Positions 16,730-26,238 of a stretch of DNA of 64,000 nucleotides are shown in pieces. Every line of letters begins with the position of its first letter. Position 1 is the stretch's first letter. The stretch lies in the NCBI GenBank assembly GCA_910587665.1, contig CAJUMZ010000004.1, positions 115,884 to 179,883 on the forward strand. Reading direction: 5' to 3'. This DNA comes from an uncultured Muribaculum sp. (GTDB taxonomy: Bacteria > Bacteroidota > Bacteroidia > Bacteroidales > Muribaculaceae). The notes beneath the pieces are model-generated. The model was given only the letters and a program-made list of their open reading frames with translations. It did not search any database and was not told the origin of the DNA. A program made the position numbers and the translations under genes.

Positions 16730-18778
16730 TTAAAGCATTTTGATCGAACGCTTGATAAAGCCGCTAAGATCCTGACCTTTGAGCAATCCGTTGCCGAGCA
16801 AGGCGAGGTCGATAAGCTGTCTTACCTTTTCCTGTCCGGCAGCGTAGTCGCTTATAGTCTTGGTCTCTTCGGCCCGAAGTTTGTTGACTTCAGCCTCAAG
16901 GTCGGATGTCTTTTTAGTGTCGTCATCGCCCATCTTGCCATCCTTGGCCGCGTCACGGATGGCGGTGATTTCGGCATTCTTTTTCTCGATTTCAGAGGAG
17001 ACCGGAGCTACTTTTTCACCGATAGCCTTTTCCGCGTTGTCACGGATCTCCTTTATAAGGGTATGCTCCGTGTTTACGATAAGATTGTAGCTGTCAGGCA
17101 GCTCTCCGTAGAATGACATGCCGGGTTGCATAGCCGCCATATCCTTCATGCGCCGCATGTATTCGTTCTGTGTTATCACGAGAGGCGCCGCATCGGAAGC
17201 GAGTGCCTCAAATGATACCAGGAACTCCGCTTTCTCCACCGGCGGTATCTGCGACTTGAACAGGGTGGTGAGTATGTTGCGCTGTTCCGGTGTAAGATCG
17301 GCAGTCTTTTTATCCTCCTTGCGGATAAGATTGTCTATCACGTCAGAGTCCACGCGCACAAAATGTGACTTTTCAAGCTTCTGCTCAAGCAATCCTATAA
17401 AGTGACTGTCAAGCTGTCCGTCCATTACAAGCACGCTGTAGCCTTTGTCGGATGCCGCGTTTATATAATTATATTGTGCAACCGGATCAGTGGTGTAGAG
17501 ATATATGATGTTGCCGTCTTTGTCGGTCTGGTTGGCTTCGATAAGTGCCTTGTATTCCTCAAGGGTGTAATACTTGTCGGCGGTATCCTTGACGAGAACA
17601 AATTTCATTGCGCGTTCGGCAAATTTCTCGTCGGTGAGCATGCCATACTCAATGAACAGCTTAATGTCATCCCATTTCTTTTCGTAGTCGTCACGATTGT
17701 TCTTGAATATCTCCTCAAGACGGTCGGCAACCTTACGGGTGATATAGGTGGATATCTTTTTGACCGCGCTGTCGCTCTGAAGGTATGAACGCGAGACGTT
17801 AAGGGGTATGTCAGGCGAGTCGATGACGCCCTGCATCAGCATCATGAATTCCGGCACGACACCCTCTACCGAATCGGTGACGAACACCTGATTGCAATAG
17901 AGCTGTATACGGTTGCGGGTAACGTCTATATTGTTTTTTATCTTTGGGAAATACAATATGCCGGTGAGGGTGAACGGGTAGTCCACATTAAGGTGAATCC
18001 AGAAAAGCGGATCTTCCTGTCCCGGATATAGCTCATGATAGAACTTACGGTAATCATCATCGGTAAGGTCGGCCGGCTTTTTGGTCCATGCAGGCTCGGT
18101 GTCGTTGATTACCTTGTCTTTGTCGGTATCTACATATTTTCCGTCTTTCCACTCCTGCTCCTTGCCTGAAATGACCGGAACCGGAAGGAAACGACAATAT
18201 TTCTTCAGCAAGGTGTCGATACGTGCCTGCTCAAGAAACTCCTTGTTGTCATCATCGATGTAAAGCACTATGTCGGTGCCGCGGCCGTCTTTTTCAATAG
18301 GAGTCATCTCATATTCGGGAGAGCCGTCACACGACCAGCATACAGCTTCCGCGCCATCCTTGTAGGACAAAGTACGGATCTCAACTTTTTTAGCCACCAT
18401 GAAGGCAGAGTAAAACCCGAGTCCGAAATGTCCGATTATATTTTCGGCCTTGTCTTTATATTTGGCAAGAAACTCCTCCGCTCCGGAAAAAGCGATCTGA
18501 TTTATATATTTGTCTATATCCTCGGCCGTCATTCCGATACCATGGTCGCTAACGGTAAGAGTTCCCGCTTCTTTGTCGACGGTAACTTTCACGTTCATTT
18601 CGCCAAGCTCACCCTTGTATTCACCAAACGATGACAGGGTCTTCAACTTGTTGGTGGCGTCGATAGCGTTGCTCACGAGCTCGCGAAGGAAAATTTCATG
18701 GTCGCTGTAAAGAAATTTCTTGATTACGGGGAATATATTTTCTGTGGTAACCCCGATTGTTCCTTTTTGTGTACTCAT
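16730..18778 (-). CDS. htpG: Chaperone HtpG (Hsp90)
   Basis: HtpG is the cytoplasmic bacterial Hsp90, an ATP-driven dimeric chaperone. I take the ATG at 18778 (MSTQKGTIGV), which matches family starts; a longer frame from 18838 adds 20 unrelated residues. The GHKL ATP site is intact: ELVSNAIDATNKL near 34-46, DHGIGMTAEDI near 78-88 and GHFGLGFYSAFMVA near 120-133. Then come the middle domain and a C-terminal dimerisation region; the total of 682 residues is slightly longer than E. coli (624), with a charged, coiled-coil-like insert near 560-640. It is transcribed divergently from the sensor kinase gene at 18960. Confidence 0.96.
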   Translation of the reverse strand: MSTQKGTIGVTTENIFPVIKKFLYSDHEIFLRELVSNAIDATNKLKTLSSFGEYKGELGEMNVKVTVDKEAGTLTVSDHGIGMTAEDIDKYINQIAFSGAEEFLAKYKDKAENIIGHFGLGFYSAFMVAKKVEIRTLSYKDGAEAVCWSCDGSPEYEMTPIEKDGRGTDIVLYIDDDNKEFLEQARIDTLLKKYCRFLPVPVISGKEQEWKDGKYVDTDKDKVINDTEPAWTKKPADLTDDDYRKFYHELYPGQEDPLFWIHLNVDYPFTLTGILYFPKIKNNIDVTRNRIQLYCNQVFVTDSVEGVVPEFMMLMQGVIDSPDIPLNVSRSYLQSDSAVKKISTYITRKVADRLEEIFKNNRDDYEKKWDDIKLFIEYGMLTDEKFAERAMKFVLVKDTADKYYTLEEYKALIEANQTDKDGNIIYLYTTDPVAQYNYINAASDKGYSVLVMDGQLDSHFIGLLEQKLEKSHFVRVDSDVIDNLIRKEDKKTADLTPEQRNILTTLFKSQIPPVEKAEFLVSFEALASDAAPLVITQNEYMRRMKDMAAMQPGMSFYGELPDSYNLIVNTEHTLIKEIRDNAEKAIGEKVAPVSSEIEKKNAEITAIRDAAKDGKMGDDDTKKTSDLEAEVNKLRAEETKTISDYAAGQEKVRQLIDLALLGNGLLKGQDLSGFIKRSIKML

Positions 18779-18932
18779 ATATATGTGTAAATTAAAAAAG
18801 TTTCTATTACTGATAACATATAGCAAACTAAATGCCATTTCCGTGAACTGTCATTTATTTGTAATTAATGTTAAATTCAATGACAAATTTACTTGCCGGC
18901 ATAAAATCTGTCATGTAGTTTGAAAAAAATAG

Positions 18933-18940
18933 TATCTTTG
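18933..18940 (+). promoter_or_regulatory. -7 element of the 18960 gene
   Basis: TATCTTTG lies 20 bases before the ATG. No good -33 element is seen at the expected distance, so activation may need a regulator or extended contacts. Confidence 0.45.
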
Positions 18941-18959
18941 TTGACATAATCTTGTTAAT

Positions 18960-20462
18960 ATGAAAAAACTTACTACTTTATTTTTCCTTTTATTGCTATG
19001 TGTCACCGGATTACATGCACAGAACAGAGGTGATGGGCTTATGAAGCAGGCAAAAAGCGCGCTTGAAGCAAAAGAGTATGTCAAGGCACGCTATAATTTT
19101 CTACAATCTTACAATGCCTATGCTTTGGCAAAGAAATATCCGGAGGCTACGGAAGCGGGTGTGAATGTAGCAAAGCTTTATCACCGTGAGAACTATTTCA
19201 AAGAGGCGTTTGATATGCTCAACAAGGTTGACATGGCGGTGGCTCAAGGCGAGATGGAGACCGGGAAGGCTATGCCGGCACTTCACTACGAGACATCGAA
19301 AGAGCGCCTTAACATGTACATCAAGCTTAAAAATGCCGCAAGGGCAAAGGAACATCTTAACAAGATGGAAGAGTTTGCCAAGAGTCTCAACGGCAAAAAT
19401 ACCGATGATCTGCTTTACTCACAGGCAAACTATTATTATACTTTCGGTCAAAATTCTCTCGGCGATGCGGCAATCAATAAACTGATAGAGACATATCAGA
19501 AAGAGAAAGATTACGAAAAAGCCGATGAATGTTACCGGCAGTTGATAAATACGGCTACCCGTACAAACAATGCGCGCCTTGTTGCCCGTACTTATGAGCG
19601 GTATAACAACTGGACCGACTCTATACGCGCCATAACGGCAAAAGATGAGTTGCTTGCCATGAAGGCAAAATATGACGAGAGCCTCAATACCATAGATGAA
19701 AAGGACCATTCGATAGCAGTAAAGACCGGAATTATAGTGACACTCGCGATATTGCTATGCGTGCTTGCCGCGGCTCTCGTGATCGGCTTTATCATATTGA
19801 TGCGCTATATTGCCCTCAACCGCAAGCTTAAGAAAAGCATCATGATTGCCAATGAGCATAATTCGTTGAAAACCGAATTTATCAGGAACATCTCGGCGCA
19901 GATGGAGCCAACGCTCTCGACGCTCGACCAGAAGCTTCCGGCGGTTCAGGCCCTGCGTGCATTCTCATCACACATTCAGGAACTTTCCGATCTTGAAAGC
20001 TCACTGTCGGAACGGTATGAGATGCAGGACAACAATGTGCAGGCTTTCTGTGAAAAGGTTGCGGCTGAAGTTAAGGAAGAGATGGCTCCGGGAGCCAACC
20101 TCGTGGTCAATGCACCCAAGATTAGCGCGAAGTTTAATCCTGAGGAGGTTGAGGCTGTGCTTCGTCATCTGCTTATCAATGCTTCACTCAATACCCCGGA
20201 GGGAGGAAAAATCACCCTTGAATTTAAGAAACGCGGGGCCCACACGCTACAGTTTATTGTCACCGACACAGGTTGTGGCATAGATGAAGAGTATCGCGAC
20301 AAACTGTTCAAGCCCTTTGCCGAGGTACGTGACCTGACAAAAGGTGATGCGCTCGGATTGCCAATTTGCTCACTGAAAGCCACTAAGATGAACGGCTCGC
20401 TTTCGCTTGACCGCGAATATACCCACGGCGCCCGCTTCATCCTGGAGGTACATGATAAATAA
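18960..20462 (+). CDS. TPR sensor histidine-kinase-like protein lacking the phospho-acceptor His
   Basis: 500 residues: signal sequence (1-21), TPR-like helical repeats in the periplasm (about 25-245), one transmembrane helix (about 254-283), a short dimerisation helix pair and a GHKL ATPase domain (about 385-498). The ATP site is complete: N box HLLINAS with Asn407, G1 DTGCGI at 436 and G2 GDALGL at 462. The H box, normally like FIxNxSHExRTPL, reads FIRNISAQMEPTL, so the phospho-accepting His is replaced around Ala313. It therefore may not autophosphorylate in the usual way. No response regulator is adjacent. A terminator follows. Calls of signalling role are inferred from architecture. Confidence 0.78.
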   Translation: MKKLTTLFFLLLLCVTGLHAQNRGDGLMKQAKSALEAKEYVKARYNFLQSYNAYALAKKYPEATEAGVNVAKLYHRENYFKEAFDMLNKVDMAVAQGEMETGKAMPALHYETSKERLNMYIKLKNAARAKEHLNKMEEFAKSLNGKNTDDLLYSQANYYYTFGQNSLGDAAINKLIETYQKEKDYEKADECYRQLINTATRTNNARLVARTYERYNNWTDSIRAITAKDELLAMKAKYDESLNTIDEKDHSIAVKTGIIVTLAILLCVLAAALVIGFIILMRYIALNRKLKKSIMIANEHNSLKTEFIRNISAQMEPTLSTLDQKLPAVQALRAFSSHIQELSDLESSLSERYEMQDNNVQAFCEKVAAEVKEEMAPGANLVVNAPKISAKFNPEEVEAVLRHLLINASLNTPEGGKITLEFKKRGAHTLQFIVTDTGCGIDEEYRDKLFKPFAEVRDLTKGDALGLPICSLKATKMNGSLSLDREYTHGARFILEVHDK

Positions 20463-20488
20463 CAGTAATCATGTATTATAAATATTGT

Positions 20489-20516
20489 AAAGGCACTCAT
20501 TTGGGTGCCTTTATTT
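20489..20516 (+). terminator. Terminator after the sensor-like gene
   Basis: AAAGGCAC (20489-20496) pairs with GTGCCTTT (20505-20512), followed by ATTTGTT. Confidence 0.75.
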
Positions 20517-20585
20517 GTTAATTCGCCATGAAATGGAAAGCATATAAAAATCGTGATTTTATTTTTAGATCGTAGGAAATTGCCT

Positions 20586-20593
20586 TATATTTG
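20586..20593 (+). promoter_or_regulatory. -7 element in front of the ATPase remnant
   Basis: TATATTTG; a -33 TTTG is not clear. It precedes the two small hairpins and the gene remnant. Confidence 0.4.
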
Positions 20594-20599
20594 CAAATA

Positions 20600-20628
20600 G
20601 AAACGGTGGTTTCCGAAACCGTGGTTTC
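20600..20628 (+). repeat. Two tandem GAAAC-N4-GTTTC hairpin units
   Basis: GAAACGGTGGTTTC (20600-20613) and GAAACCGTGGTTTC (20615-20628) are near-identical, 15 bases apart, each with a 5-bp inverted repeat. They lie in what would be the 5' leader of the remnant gene and may be operator sites or leader hairpins. Confidence 0.75.
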
Positions 20629-20643
20629 TATTAATCGTTAGGT

Positions 20644-20722
20644 ATGAAATTTTTTGACCGAAAAGAAGAAATCGCGACTCTGCGAGATGGAAGTCAAGGG
20701 TCTTGACATGTCAGACATGTAA
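20644..20722 (+). pseudogene. Remnant of an AAA-type ATPase gene with most of its interior deleted
   Basis: ATG 20644 begins MKFFDRKEEIATLR, the typical opening of the Bacteroidales family of stand-alone ATPases (ATP-binding protein/DUF234 type), but the frame stops after 20 codons. In the +1 frame the same short stretch ends EVKGLDMSDM-stop at 20722, which resembles the C-terminal end of that family. The parts in between, including Walker A and B, are missing. I read this as an internal deletion joining the two gene ends out of frame. Promoter and leader are preserved. The family match rests on short pieces recalled from memory. Confidence 0.5.
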
Positions 20723-20735
20723 TAAATAAGATGAG

Positions 20736-20769
20736 ACAAATTGGGGCGCATTTTGTGATGCGCCCCAAT
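20736..20769 (-). terminator. clpC terminator
   Basis: A perfect 11-bp stem, ATTGGGGCGCA (20740-20750) with TGCGCCCCAAT (20759-20769), followed on the minus strand by TTGTCTC. It may also stop rightward transcription from the remnant. Confidence 0.8.
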
Positions 20770-20786
20770 GGTTGTTGCTGTTTTGT

Positions 20787-23306
20787 TTATTCCGTGCGGA
20801 TCTGAGTGACGATCTTGTCGTGCTCTTTGTCGTAGTCGACGAAGAGCAGGTTGCCGGGCATGATGGATGCGTTGATGATCATCTCGGCGAGTTCGTCTTC
20901 CAGATATTTTTGGATTGCTCGTTTCAGCGGGCGTGCTCCAAACTGAGAGTCGTAGCCTCGTTCGGCGATGAAATTCTTAGCCTCGTCGGTGATGGTGAGC
21001 TTGTAGCCGAGGGCGTCGACACGCTTGTAGAAGCCGGCAAGCTCGATGTCGATAATCTTGAAGATAGCTTCCTTGTCGAGCGCGTCAAACATCACTATGT
21101 CATCGACACGATTGAGAAACTCGGGAGAAAACGCCTTGTTGAGGGCTTTCTGTATCACGCTGTGGCTGTACTCCTTGTCGGTAGGACGGGTGGTGAAGCC
21201 TACGCCTGAGCCGAAATCCTTGAGCTGGCGGCTTCCGATATTGGAAGTCATTATTATTATGGTGTTTTTGAAGTCGACCTTGCGACCAAGGCTATCGGTA
21301 AGGCGACCCTCGTCAAGCACCTGCAGCAGAAGGTTGAACACATCGGGATGTGCTTTCTCTATCTCATCGAGAAGCACGACAGAGTAGGGGTGAGTGCGCA
21401 CTTTTTCAGTAAGCTGTCCGCCTTCCTCATATCCAACATATCCCGGAGGCGCACCAACGAGACGTGATACGGTGAACTTCTCCATATACTCGCTCATGTC
21501 GACACGTATCAGAGTATCGGCGGAGTCAAAGAGATATTCGGCAAGCTTCTTTGCAAGATGGGTCTTGCCGACACCTGTCGGGCCAAGGAACATGAATGTG
21601 CCTATAGGCTTGTTAGGGTCTTTCAGTCCGACGCGGTTGCGCTGGATTGCCTTTACGATCTTGTCGATGGCATTGTCCTGACCGATGATTGTCCCTTTCA
21701 GCTTCGGTCCCATCTCACGCAGGCGCATTCCCTCTGCCTGGGCTATGCGCTGCACCGGGACTCCTGTCATCATGGCAACCACCTCGGCTACTTTCTCTTC
21801 GTCGACCGTCTCGCGGTGTTCGTTGAGCGAAGCCTCCCATTTGCGCTTGGCTTCGTCGAGCTCCAGCTTCAGACGGTGCTCCTTGTCGCGGAACGAGGCG
21901 GCACTCTCGAAGTTCTGTGACTGCGCGGCCTTTAGCTTGTTGGCATTAGCCTCGGCAATCTGCTGCTCGATATTCTCAATCTCCTTTGGCACAATGATGT
22001 TGGTCACGTGTACGCGTGATCCCGCCTCGTCAAGGGCATCGATAGCCTTGTCGGGGAAATTGCGGTCGCTTACGTAGCGGTCAGTAAGCTTCACGCATGC
22101 CTCGAGTGCCTCGGGAGTGTAATTGACATTATGGTGCTCTTCGTATTTATCCTTGATGTTGTTGAGTATACTCAGTGTCTCCTCGGGGGTGGTAGGCTCT
22201 ACCATTACCTTTTGGAAACGGCGTTCAAGCGCACCGTCTTTTTCGATGTTTTTGCGGTATTCGTCGATGGTGGTAGCGCCTATGCACTGGATCTCGCCAC
22301 GGGCAAGGGCGGGTTTGAGCAGATTGGCGGCATCCATTGAGCCGGAGGCGTTGCCTGCGCCCACGATGGTGTGGAGCTCGTCGATGAAAAGGATTACATC
22401 CTTGTTTTTCGACAGCTCGTTAAGTATCGCCTTTATGCGCTCTTCAAACTGACCGCGATATTTGGTGCCTGCCACAATCGACGCCATGTCAAGGGAGATG
22501 ACACGCTTGCCGAAAAGTATGCGTGACACCTTGCGCTGCACGATGCGCAACGCAAGCCCTTCGACGATAGCCGACTTTCCTACACCCGGCTCACCTATGA
22601 GCACGGGATTGTTTTTCTTGCGACGGCTAAGTATCTGCGCGAGACGCTCGATCTCCACGTCTCTTCCTATCACCGGGTCGAGACGGCCTTCTTCGGCGGC
22701 GTGTGTCATGTCGTTGCCAAACTTGTCAAGCACGGGTGTATCGTTGCCGCGTTTCGGAGCCGATGTGCGCTGTCCGGCAGAGGTGGTGTCCTTGGACTCG
22801 TTACGGAATATTTCGTCATCCTCATCCTCTTCATCCTCGCCAAACGAAGCACCCATCTTGGGAGCGTCGGTGACATTGGCAAGCAGCTTGTAAAGAGTCT
22901 CGTAGGTCACGCCTGCGTCGCGAAACTGCGCCATTATGTCAAGATTCTGCACCTCATTGTTGTGAAACAGTGCCAGCAGAAGATGCTCGGAGTCAACGAC
23001 ATTGGTCTTTAGCATCCTCGCCTCAAGCACACTGAGCTTGATTATCCGGTTGGCAAGGTCGCTGACCCCCATCCCTTCGGGAGAATCCCCCTTCCGGTAG
23101 ATACTGTTGTCAAGATTATCTCGTAATCGGTACATAGTGTCGTCGTCAAGCAACTGCTGGAGCGCCCTAAAGGCATTACTGTCATGCTTTGACAGTATTG
23201 CAAGAAGGAGGTGTTCGGCACGTATCACATTGTCATTGTGACGGCTCGCCTCCACGTGGCTTTGGTCAAGCACTGTCTTTAGTTCATTTGAAAAATTCGT
23301 GTCCAT
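20787..23306 (-). CDS. clpC: ATP-dependent Clp protease ATP-binding subunit (ClpC-type)
   Basis: 839 residues with two Clp_N repeats (about 1-150), AAA-1 with Walker A GEPGVGKSAIVEG, a linker, AAA-2 with GPTGVGKTHLAKK and a C-terminal ClpB-D2-small domain. The linker is short and contains a UVR-like segment (AAQSQNFESAASFRDKEHRLK), and the long ClpB coiled coil is absent, so ClpC is more likely than ClpB. It unfolds substrates for ClpP or acts as a chaperone. An acidic tract (EDEEDEDDE near 155-165) separates the N-domain. The GRxxDFxNTIIIMTSN sensor motif is intact. Transcribed divergently from gyrA. Confidence 0.92.
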   Translation of the reverse strand: MDTNFSNELKTVLDQSHVEASRHNDNVIRAEHLLLAILSKHDSNAFRALQQLLDDDTMYRLRDNLDNSIYRKGDSPEGMGVSDLANRIIKLSVLEARMLKTNVVDSEHLLLALFHNNEVQNLDIMAQFRDAGVTYETLYKLLANVTDAPKMGASFGEDEEDEDDEIFRNESKDTTSAGQRTSAPKRGNDTPVLDKFGNDMTHAAEEGRLDPVIGRDVEIERLAQILSRRKKNNPVLIGEPGVGKSAIVEGLALRIVQRKVSRILFGKRVISLDMASIVAGTKYRGQFEERIKAILNELSKNKDVILFIDELHTIVGAGNASGSMDAANLLKPALARGEIQCIGATTIDEYRKNIEKDGALERRFQKVMVEPTTPEETLSILNNIKDKYEEHHNVNYTPEALEACVKLTDRYVSDRNFPDKAIDALDEAGSRVHVTNIIVPKEIENIEQQIAEANANKLKAAQSQNFESAASFRDKEHRLKLELDEAKRKWEASLNEHRETVDEEKVAEVVAMMTGVPVQRIAQAEGMRLREMGPKLKGTIIGQDNAIDKIVKAIQRNRVGLKDPNKPIGTFMFLGPTGVGKTHLAKKLAEYLFDSADTLIRVDMSEYMEKFTVSRLVGAPPGYVGYEEGGQLTEKVRTHPYSVVLLDEIEKAHPDVFNLLLQVLDEGRLTDSLGRKVDFKNTIIIMTSNIGSRQLKDFGSGVGFTTRPTDKEYSHSVIQKALNKAFSPEFLNRVDDIVMFDALDKEAIFKIIDIELAGFYKRVDALGYKLTITDEAKNFIAERGYDSQFGARPLKRAIQKYLEDELAEMIINASIMPGNLLFVDYDKEHDKIVTQIRTE

Positions 23307-23415
23307 ATAGTTACATTAAAATCTTTGCGATGTCAATAATAACAATAATTATGCCAAAAAACAAAGTTCGCGGCACTTTTAATGTACTTCAACATATTTT
23401 AAACAATACACAAGG

Positions 23416-23423
23416 CAAAATTA
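23416..23423 (-). promoter_or_regulatory. -7 element for clpC
   Basis: TAATTTTG on the minus strand, about 110 bases before the clpC ATG. The -33 region is AT-rich without a clear TTTG. Confidence 0.4.
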
Positions 23424-23495
23424 CTCACTATTTCATAAAAAATATTTATCTTTGGGTATGTATTGGATACTCTCGTTCGGCAATGCTCAAATAAA

Positions 23496-23527
23496 TTTGG
23501 CATTGCTCTCGCTTATTCGTATCTTTG
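23496..23527 (+). promoter_or_regulatory. gyrA promoter
   Basis: TTTG at 23496-23499, 20 bases, TATCTTTG at 23520-23527, about 53 bases before the ATG. A second TATCTTTG at 23447-23454 could be an upstream start point. Confidence 0.75.
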
Positions 23528-23580
23528 CATGAATATTTGCGTGCCGGCGGCACGATATTAAACATTACTTAAACTGCTAT

Positions 23581-26202
23581 ATGCTGGAAGAAGATAGAAT
23601 CTTAAAGATTGATATTGAGAACGAGATGAAGTCGGCTTACATCGACTATTCCATGTCGGTGATAGTGTCGCGTGCGTTACCTGATGTAAGGGACGGACTT
23701 AAGCCTGTGCAGCGTCGCGTGCTGTTCGGAATGAATGAGATGGGTAACACATCGTCAAGTCCTCACAAGAAGTCGGCAAACTGTGTCGGCGAGGTAATGG
23801 GTAAGTATCACCCCCACGGCGACTCGTCGATTTACGGTACTGTAGTGCGTATGGCGCAGCCATGGGCTTTGCGTTACACCCTTGTCGACGGTCACGGTAA
23901 CTTCGGCTCTGTCGACGGAGACGGTCCTGCGGCTATGCGTTATACCGAGGTGCGCCTTGAGAAGATAGGAGAAGAAATGCTGAGCGACATTGACTCGGAT
24001 ACGGTTGATTTCCAGCCCAACTACGATAATTCGCGTCAGGAGCCGACAGTGCTTCCGACAAGAATCCCGAATCTTCTTGTCAACGGTACTTCCGGTATTG
24101 CGGTAGGTATGGCAACAAACATGCCGCCTCATAACCTTACAGAGTCAATCAATGCCACGATCGCGCTGATAGATAATCCCGAGCTGACAATCAGCGAGCT
24201 TATGCAGTATATAAAGGCTCCGGATTTTCCGACAGGCGGTACCATTTACGGCTACAACGGTGTGAAGGAGGCGTTTGAGACCGGTCGCGGCAGGATTGTA
24301 ATCCGTGCCAAGGCAGAGATCGAGACCCATTCCAATCACGAGGATATAATCGTGACCGAGATACCCTATAATGTCAATAAGGCGGAGCTTATCAAATATA
24401 TCGCCGACCTTGTCAATGAGAAGAAAATCGACGGTATAGCCGACCTTAATGACGAGAGTGACTACAAGGGAATGCGTATAGTCATACGCCTGAAGAGCGA
24501 TGCCAACGCCAATGTGGTGCTCAACAAGCTTTACAAGCTTACCCAGATGCAGGCTTCATTCAGTGTCAACAATGTGGCTATTGTTAACGGTCGCCCGAAG
24601 ACATTGAATCTAAAGCAGATACTTGAGGCGTTTATCGCCCACCGTCATGAGGTGGTGATACGTCGTACACGGTTTGAACTTCGCAAGGCTGAAGAGCGTG
24701 CCCATATACTTAAAGGACTTATCATCGCTTCGCAGAATATTGACGAGGTGATTAAGATCATACGCGGCGCTGACTCGGTTGACGATGCGAGGGCTCAGCT
24801 TTCGGCGCGTTTCGAGTTGTCCGATGCCCAGACACTTGCAATCGTGGAGATGCGACTCCGTAATCTCGCCAAACTCGAACAAGATAAGCTTCATGCCCAA
24901 TATGAGGAGATACTCAAGCTTATCGAGCATCTTAACCTCATCCTTACCGACGAGCACGAGTGCCGCGAGCTTATCAAGAGCGAGCTTGTGGAGATCCGCG
25001 ATAAGTATGGCGATGAGCGCAAGACCGATATAAATTACATGGCGGGTGATTTCAATGCCGAGGATTTCTATGCCGACGACGACATGATCATCACCATCTC
25101 CCACATGGGATATATCAAGCGTACGGCTCTGAGCGAGTTCCGTGCACAGAACCGTGGCGGAGTAGGATCGCGCGGCAGCAATACCCGCGACGAAGATTTC
25201 ATCGAGCATGTATACACCGCCTCGATGCACAACACAATGCTCTTCTTTACCGACAGAGGTCTGGTGTACAAGATGAAGGTGTATGAATTGCCCGAAGGAG
25301 CTAAAAACAGCAAGGGACGTGCCCTGCAGAACCTGCTCAATATCGAGCCGGGCGACCAGGTCAAGGCTTATATCGCATGCAAGCAGCTTGATGACAAGGA
25401 GTTCACTTCATCTCACTTCCTTGTGTTCGCAACCAAAAACGGTGTCATCAAGCGTACGGCTCTTTCCGAATATGCGCGTGTGCTTGCAAAAGGAAAGAAA
25501 GCCATTATCATCAGGGAGAACGACAGTCTTATCGGCGTCGAGCTTACCGACGGCAACAGTGAAATACTCATGGCCAACAGCAAGGGTCGGGCAATCCGCT
25601 TCCCGGAAGATAAGGTACGTGAGATGGGTCGCGTGTCTACCGGAGTACGTGGCATGATGCTTGACGGTGAGGATGATGAGGTGGTAGGCATGATCTGCAT
25701 GAACGCTGACACCACAAATAACGTTATGGTAATATCAGAGAAAGGCTACGGAAAGCGTACGCCGCTTGACATTGATGTGGAAGTTGACGGAGTCATGGAG
25801 CGTCAGCCTGTATACCGAGTTACCAACCGTGGCGGCAAGGGCGTGAAGACGCTTAATGTCACGGATAAGACCGGTCGACTCGTCGCAATCGAGAGCGTAA
25901 ACGATGACAACGACCTTGTGATCATCAACAAGTCGGGTATCACGCTTCGTATAAAGGTTGCCGATATCCGTGTCCAGGGGCGTGCGACGCAGGGTGTACG
26001 TCTTATCAACCTCGAAAAGCGCAACGATGAGATAGCGTCAGTATGCTGTGTGCTTTCCGACCCTGAGGAAGAGACCGACAGCGACATCCTTGTCGATGAG
26101 TCGGAGCAGACTCCGCTTGCTATCGACGAGTCGGTAGAGGAAGATATCGATGAGGAGCCTGCTGATGATGAAGAAATCGAAGATGATGGACTTGACAATT
26201 AA
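23581..26202 (+). CDS. gyrA: DNA gyrase subunit A
   Basis: GyrA breaks and reseals DNA in the gyrase A2B2 complex. The 873-residue protein begins with the breakage-reunion domain: SRALPDVRDGLKPVQRRVLFGM, the quinolone region KYHPHGDSSIYG (HGDSSIY with Ser at the usual resistance position) and RYTEVRLEKIGEEMLSDI with the catalytic Tyr. The C-terminal beta-pinwheel (about 500-830) has GyrA-box-like blades with NRGGVGSRGSN and NRGGKGVKTLN. The tail from about 835 is highly acidic (EEETDSDILVDE through DDEEIEDD), a usual gyrase feature. No ParC-like truncation. It has a strong promoter and no operon partner until the TPR gene. Confidence 0.97.
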   Translation: MLEEDRILKIDIENEMKSAYIDYSMSVIVSRALPDVRDGLKPVQRRVLFGMNEMGNTSSSPHKKSANCVGEVMGKYHPHGDSSIYGTVVRMAQPWALRYTLVDGHGNFGSVDGDGPAAMRYTEVRLEKIGEEMLSDIDSDTVDFQPNYDNSRQEPTVLPTRIPNLLVNGTSGIAVGMATNMPPHNLTESINATIALIDNPELTISELMQYIKAPDFPTGGTIYGYNGVKEAFETGRGRIVIRAKAEIETHSNHEDIIVTEIPYNVNKAELIKYIADLVNEKKIDGIADLNDESDYKGMRIVIRLKSDANANVVLNKLYKLTQMQASFSVNNVAIVNGRPKTLNLKQILEAFIAHRHEVVIRRTRFELRKAEERAHILKGLIIASQNIDEVIKIIRGADSVDDARAQLSARFELSDAQTLAIVEMRLRNLAKLEQDKLHAQYEEILKLIEHLNLILTDEHECRELIKSELVEIRDKYGDERKTDINYMAGDFNAEDFYADDDMIITISHMGYIKRTALSEFRAQNRGGVGSRGSNTRDEDFIEHVYTASMHNTMLFFTDRGLVYKMKVYELPEGAKNSKGRALQNLLNIEPGDQVKAYIACKQLDDKEFTSSHFLVFATKNGVIKRTALSEYARVLAKGKKAIIIRENDSLIGVELTDGNSEILMANSKGRAIRFPEDKVREMGRVSTGVRGMMLDGEDDEVVGMICMNADTTNNVMVISEKGYGKRTPLDIDVEVDGVMERQPVYRVTNRGGKGVKTLNVTDKTGRLVAIESVNDDNDLVIINKSGITLRIKVADIRVQGRATQGVRLINLEKRNDEIASVCCVLSDPEEETDSDILVDESEQTPLAIDESVEEDIDEEPADDEEIEDDGLDN

Positions 26203-26238
26203 AGAAACACTAATTCATTAATGTAATCAATAGCAAGT

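Noticed and set aside
16730..18838. Longer HtpG starting at 18838
   Set aside because: The extra 20 residues do not resemble Hsp90 starts; MSTQKGTIGV at 18778 does.
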